Of a DNA stretch of 6,116 bases, positions 6,041 through 6,116 are shown piece by piece (position 1 is the first letter of the stretch; the number at the start of each line of letters is the position of its first letter). A program made the position numbers and the translations under genes. Below the pieces are notes generated by a model. The model did no database searches, was not told the DNA's origin, and saw only the letters and a list, made by a program, of their open reading frames with translations. This DNA is from CAUZSN01 sp963582345 (GTDB lineage: Bacteria; Planctomycetota; Planctomycetia; Planctomycetales; Planctomycetaceae), in NCBI GenBank assembly GCA_963582345.1, contig CAUZSN010000153.1, positions 1 to 6,116 of the forward strand. The letters run 5' to 3'.

Positions 6041-6116
6041 ATGGGAACGCAGCACACGTTGATTCTACTCAAACCCGATGCGATCCAGCGGCGCTTGGCC
6101 GGAAAACTGTTGACCC
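6041..6116 (+). CDS. ndk: Nucleoside diphosphate kinase (5' end only, runs off the window)
   Basis: Twenty-five codons are visible, reading MGTQHTLILLKPDAIQRRLA and then GKLLT. The T-L-x-L-x-K-P-D-A-x-Q-R segment is the highly conserved N-terminus of Ndk, which transfers the gamma phosphate of ATP to other nucleoside diphosphates through a phosphohistidine. Lys11 of KPDA is one of the conserved active-site residues; the catalytic His lies beyond the window. It lies 57 bp after carA in the same orientation, so the two form a small nucleotide-metabolism unit. Confidence 0.92.
   Translation, partial: MGTQHTLILLKPDAIQRRLAGKLLT

Overview
The window looks like a chromosomal segment from a Planctomycetes bacterium, probably Pirellulaceae-like. 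That placement is an inference. It rests on three things: the family-level character of the proteins, a moderate-GC background with few Shine-Dalgarno sequences, and a set of pterin/pABA genes of the kind carried by planctomycetes with tetrahydromethanopterin (H4MPT)-linked C1 metabolism. No rRNA or other marker in the window confirms it.

The layout is two divergent blocks separated by a 305-bp gene-free region (4494-4798). The left, minus-strand block reads, in transcription order: a short-chain dehydrogenase/reductase-fold protein (SDR, 4493-3726); a 180-bp gap holding a hairpin-rich block; a pterin-4a-carbinolamine dehydratase (PCD, 3545-3201); a dihydropteroate-synthase-related protein (3198-1789); aminodeoxychorismate synthase component I, pabB (1727-291); and the 5' part of its glutamine amidotransferase partner, pabA (246 to the window edge). 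The right, plus-strand block is carA (4799-5983) followed by the start of ndk (6041 to the window edge).

The minus-strand genes make sense together as a pterin cofactor module. PabA and PabB make 4-amino-4-deoxychorismate, the precursor of p-aminobenzoate. The DHPS-related protein is of the archaeal/methylotroph type, not the folate type. PCD acts on hydroxylated pterins, and the SDR could act on a pterin or a related intermediate. I infer a role in the methanopterin-type branch and not in ordinary folate synthesis, because the DHPS-related protein lacks the usual folate-type DHPS signatures. The defining H4MPT genes (mptG, mch, fae, fhc) are not in the window.

The most unusual feature is the SDR. 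Its cofactor-binding half is intact, but three of the four classical catalytic positions are replaced: Asn by Asp121, Ser absent, Tyr by Phe164. Only Lys168 remains. Two gene starts need care. The DHPS-related protein should start at 3198, two bases after the PCD stop, not at the far upstream in-frame start at 3381. PCD should start at the ATG at 3545, which has a GAGGAG Shine-Dalgarno six bases upstream, not at the GTG at 3569.
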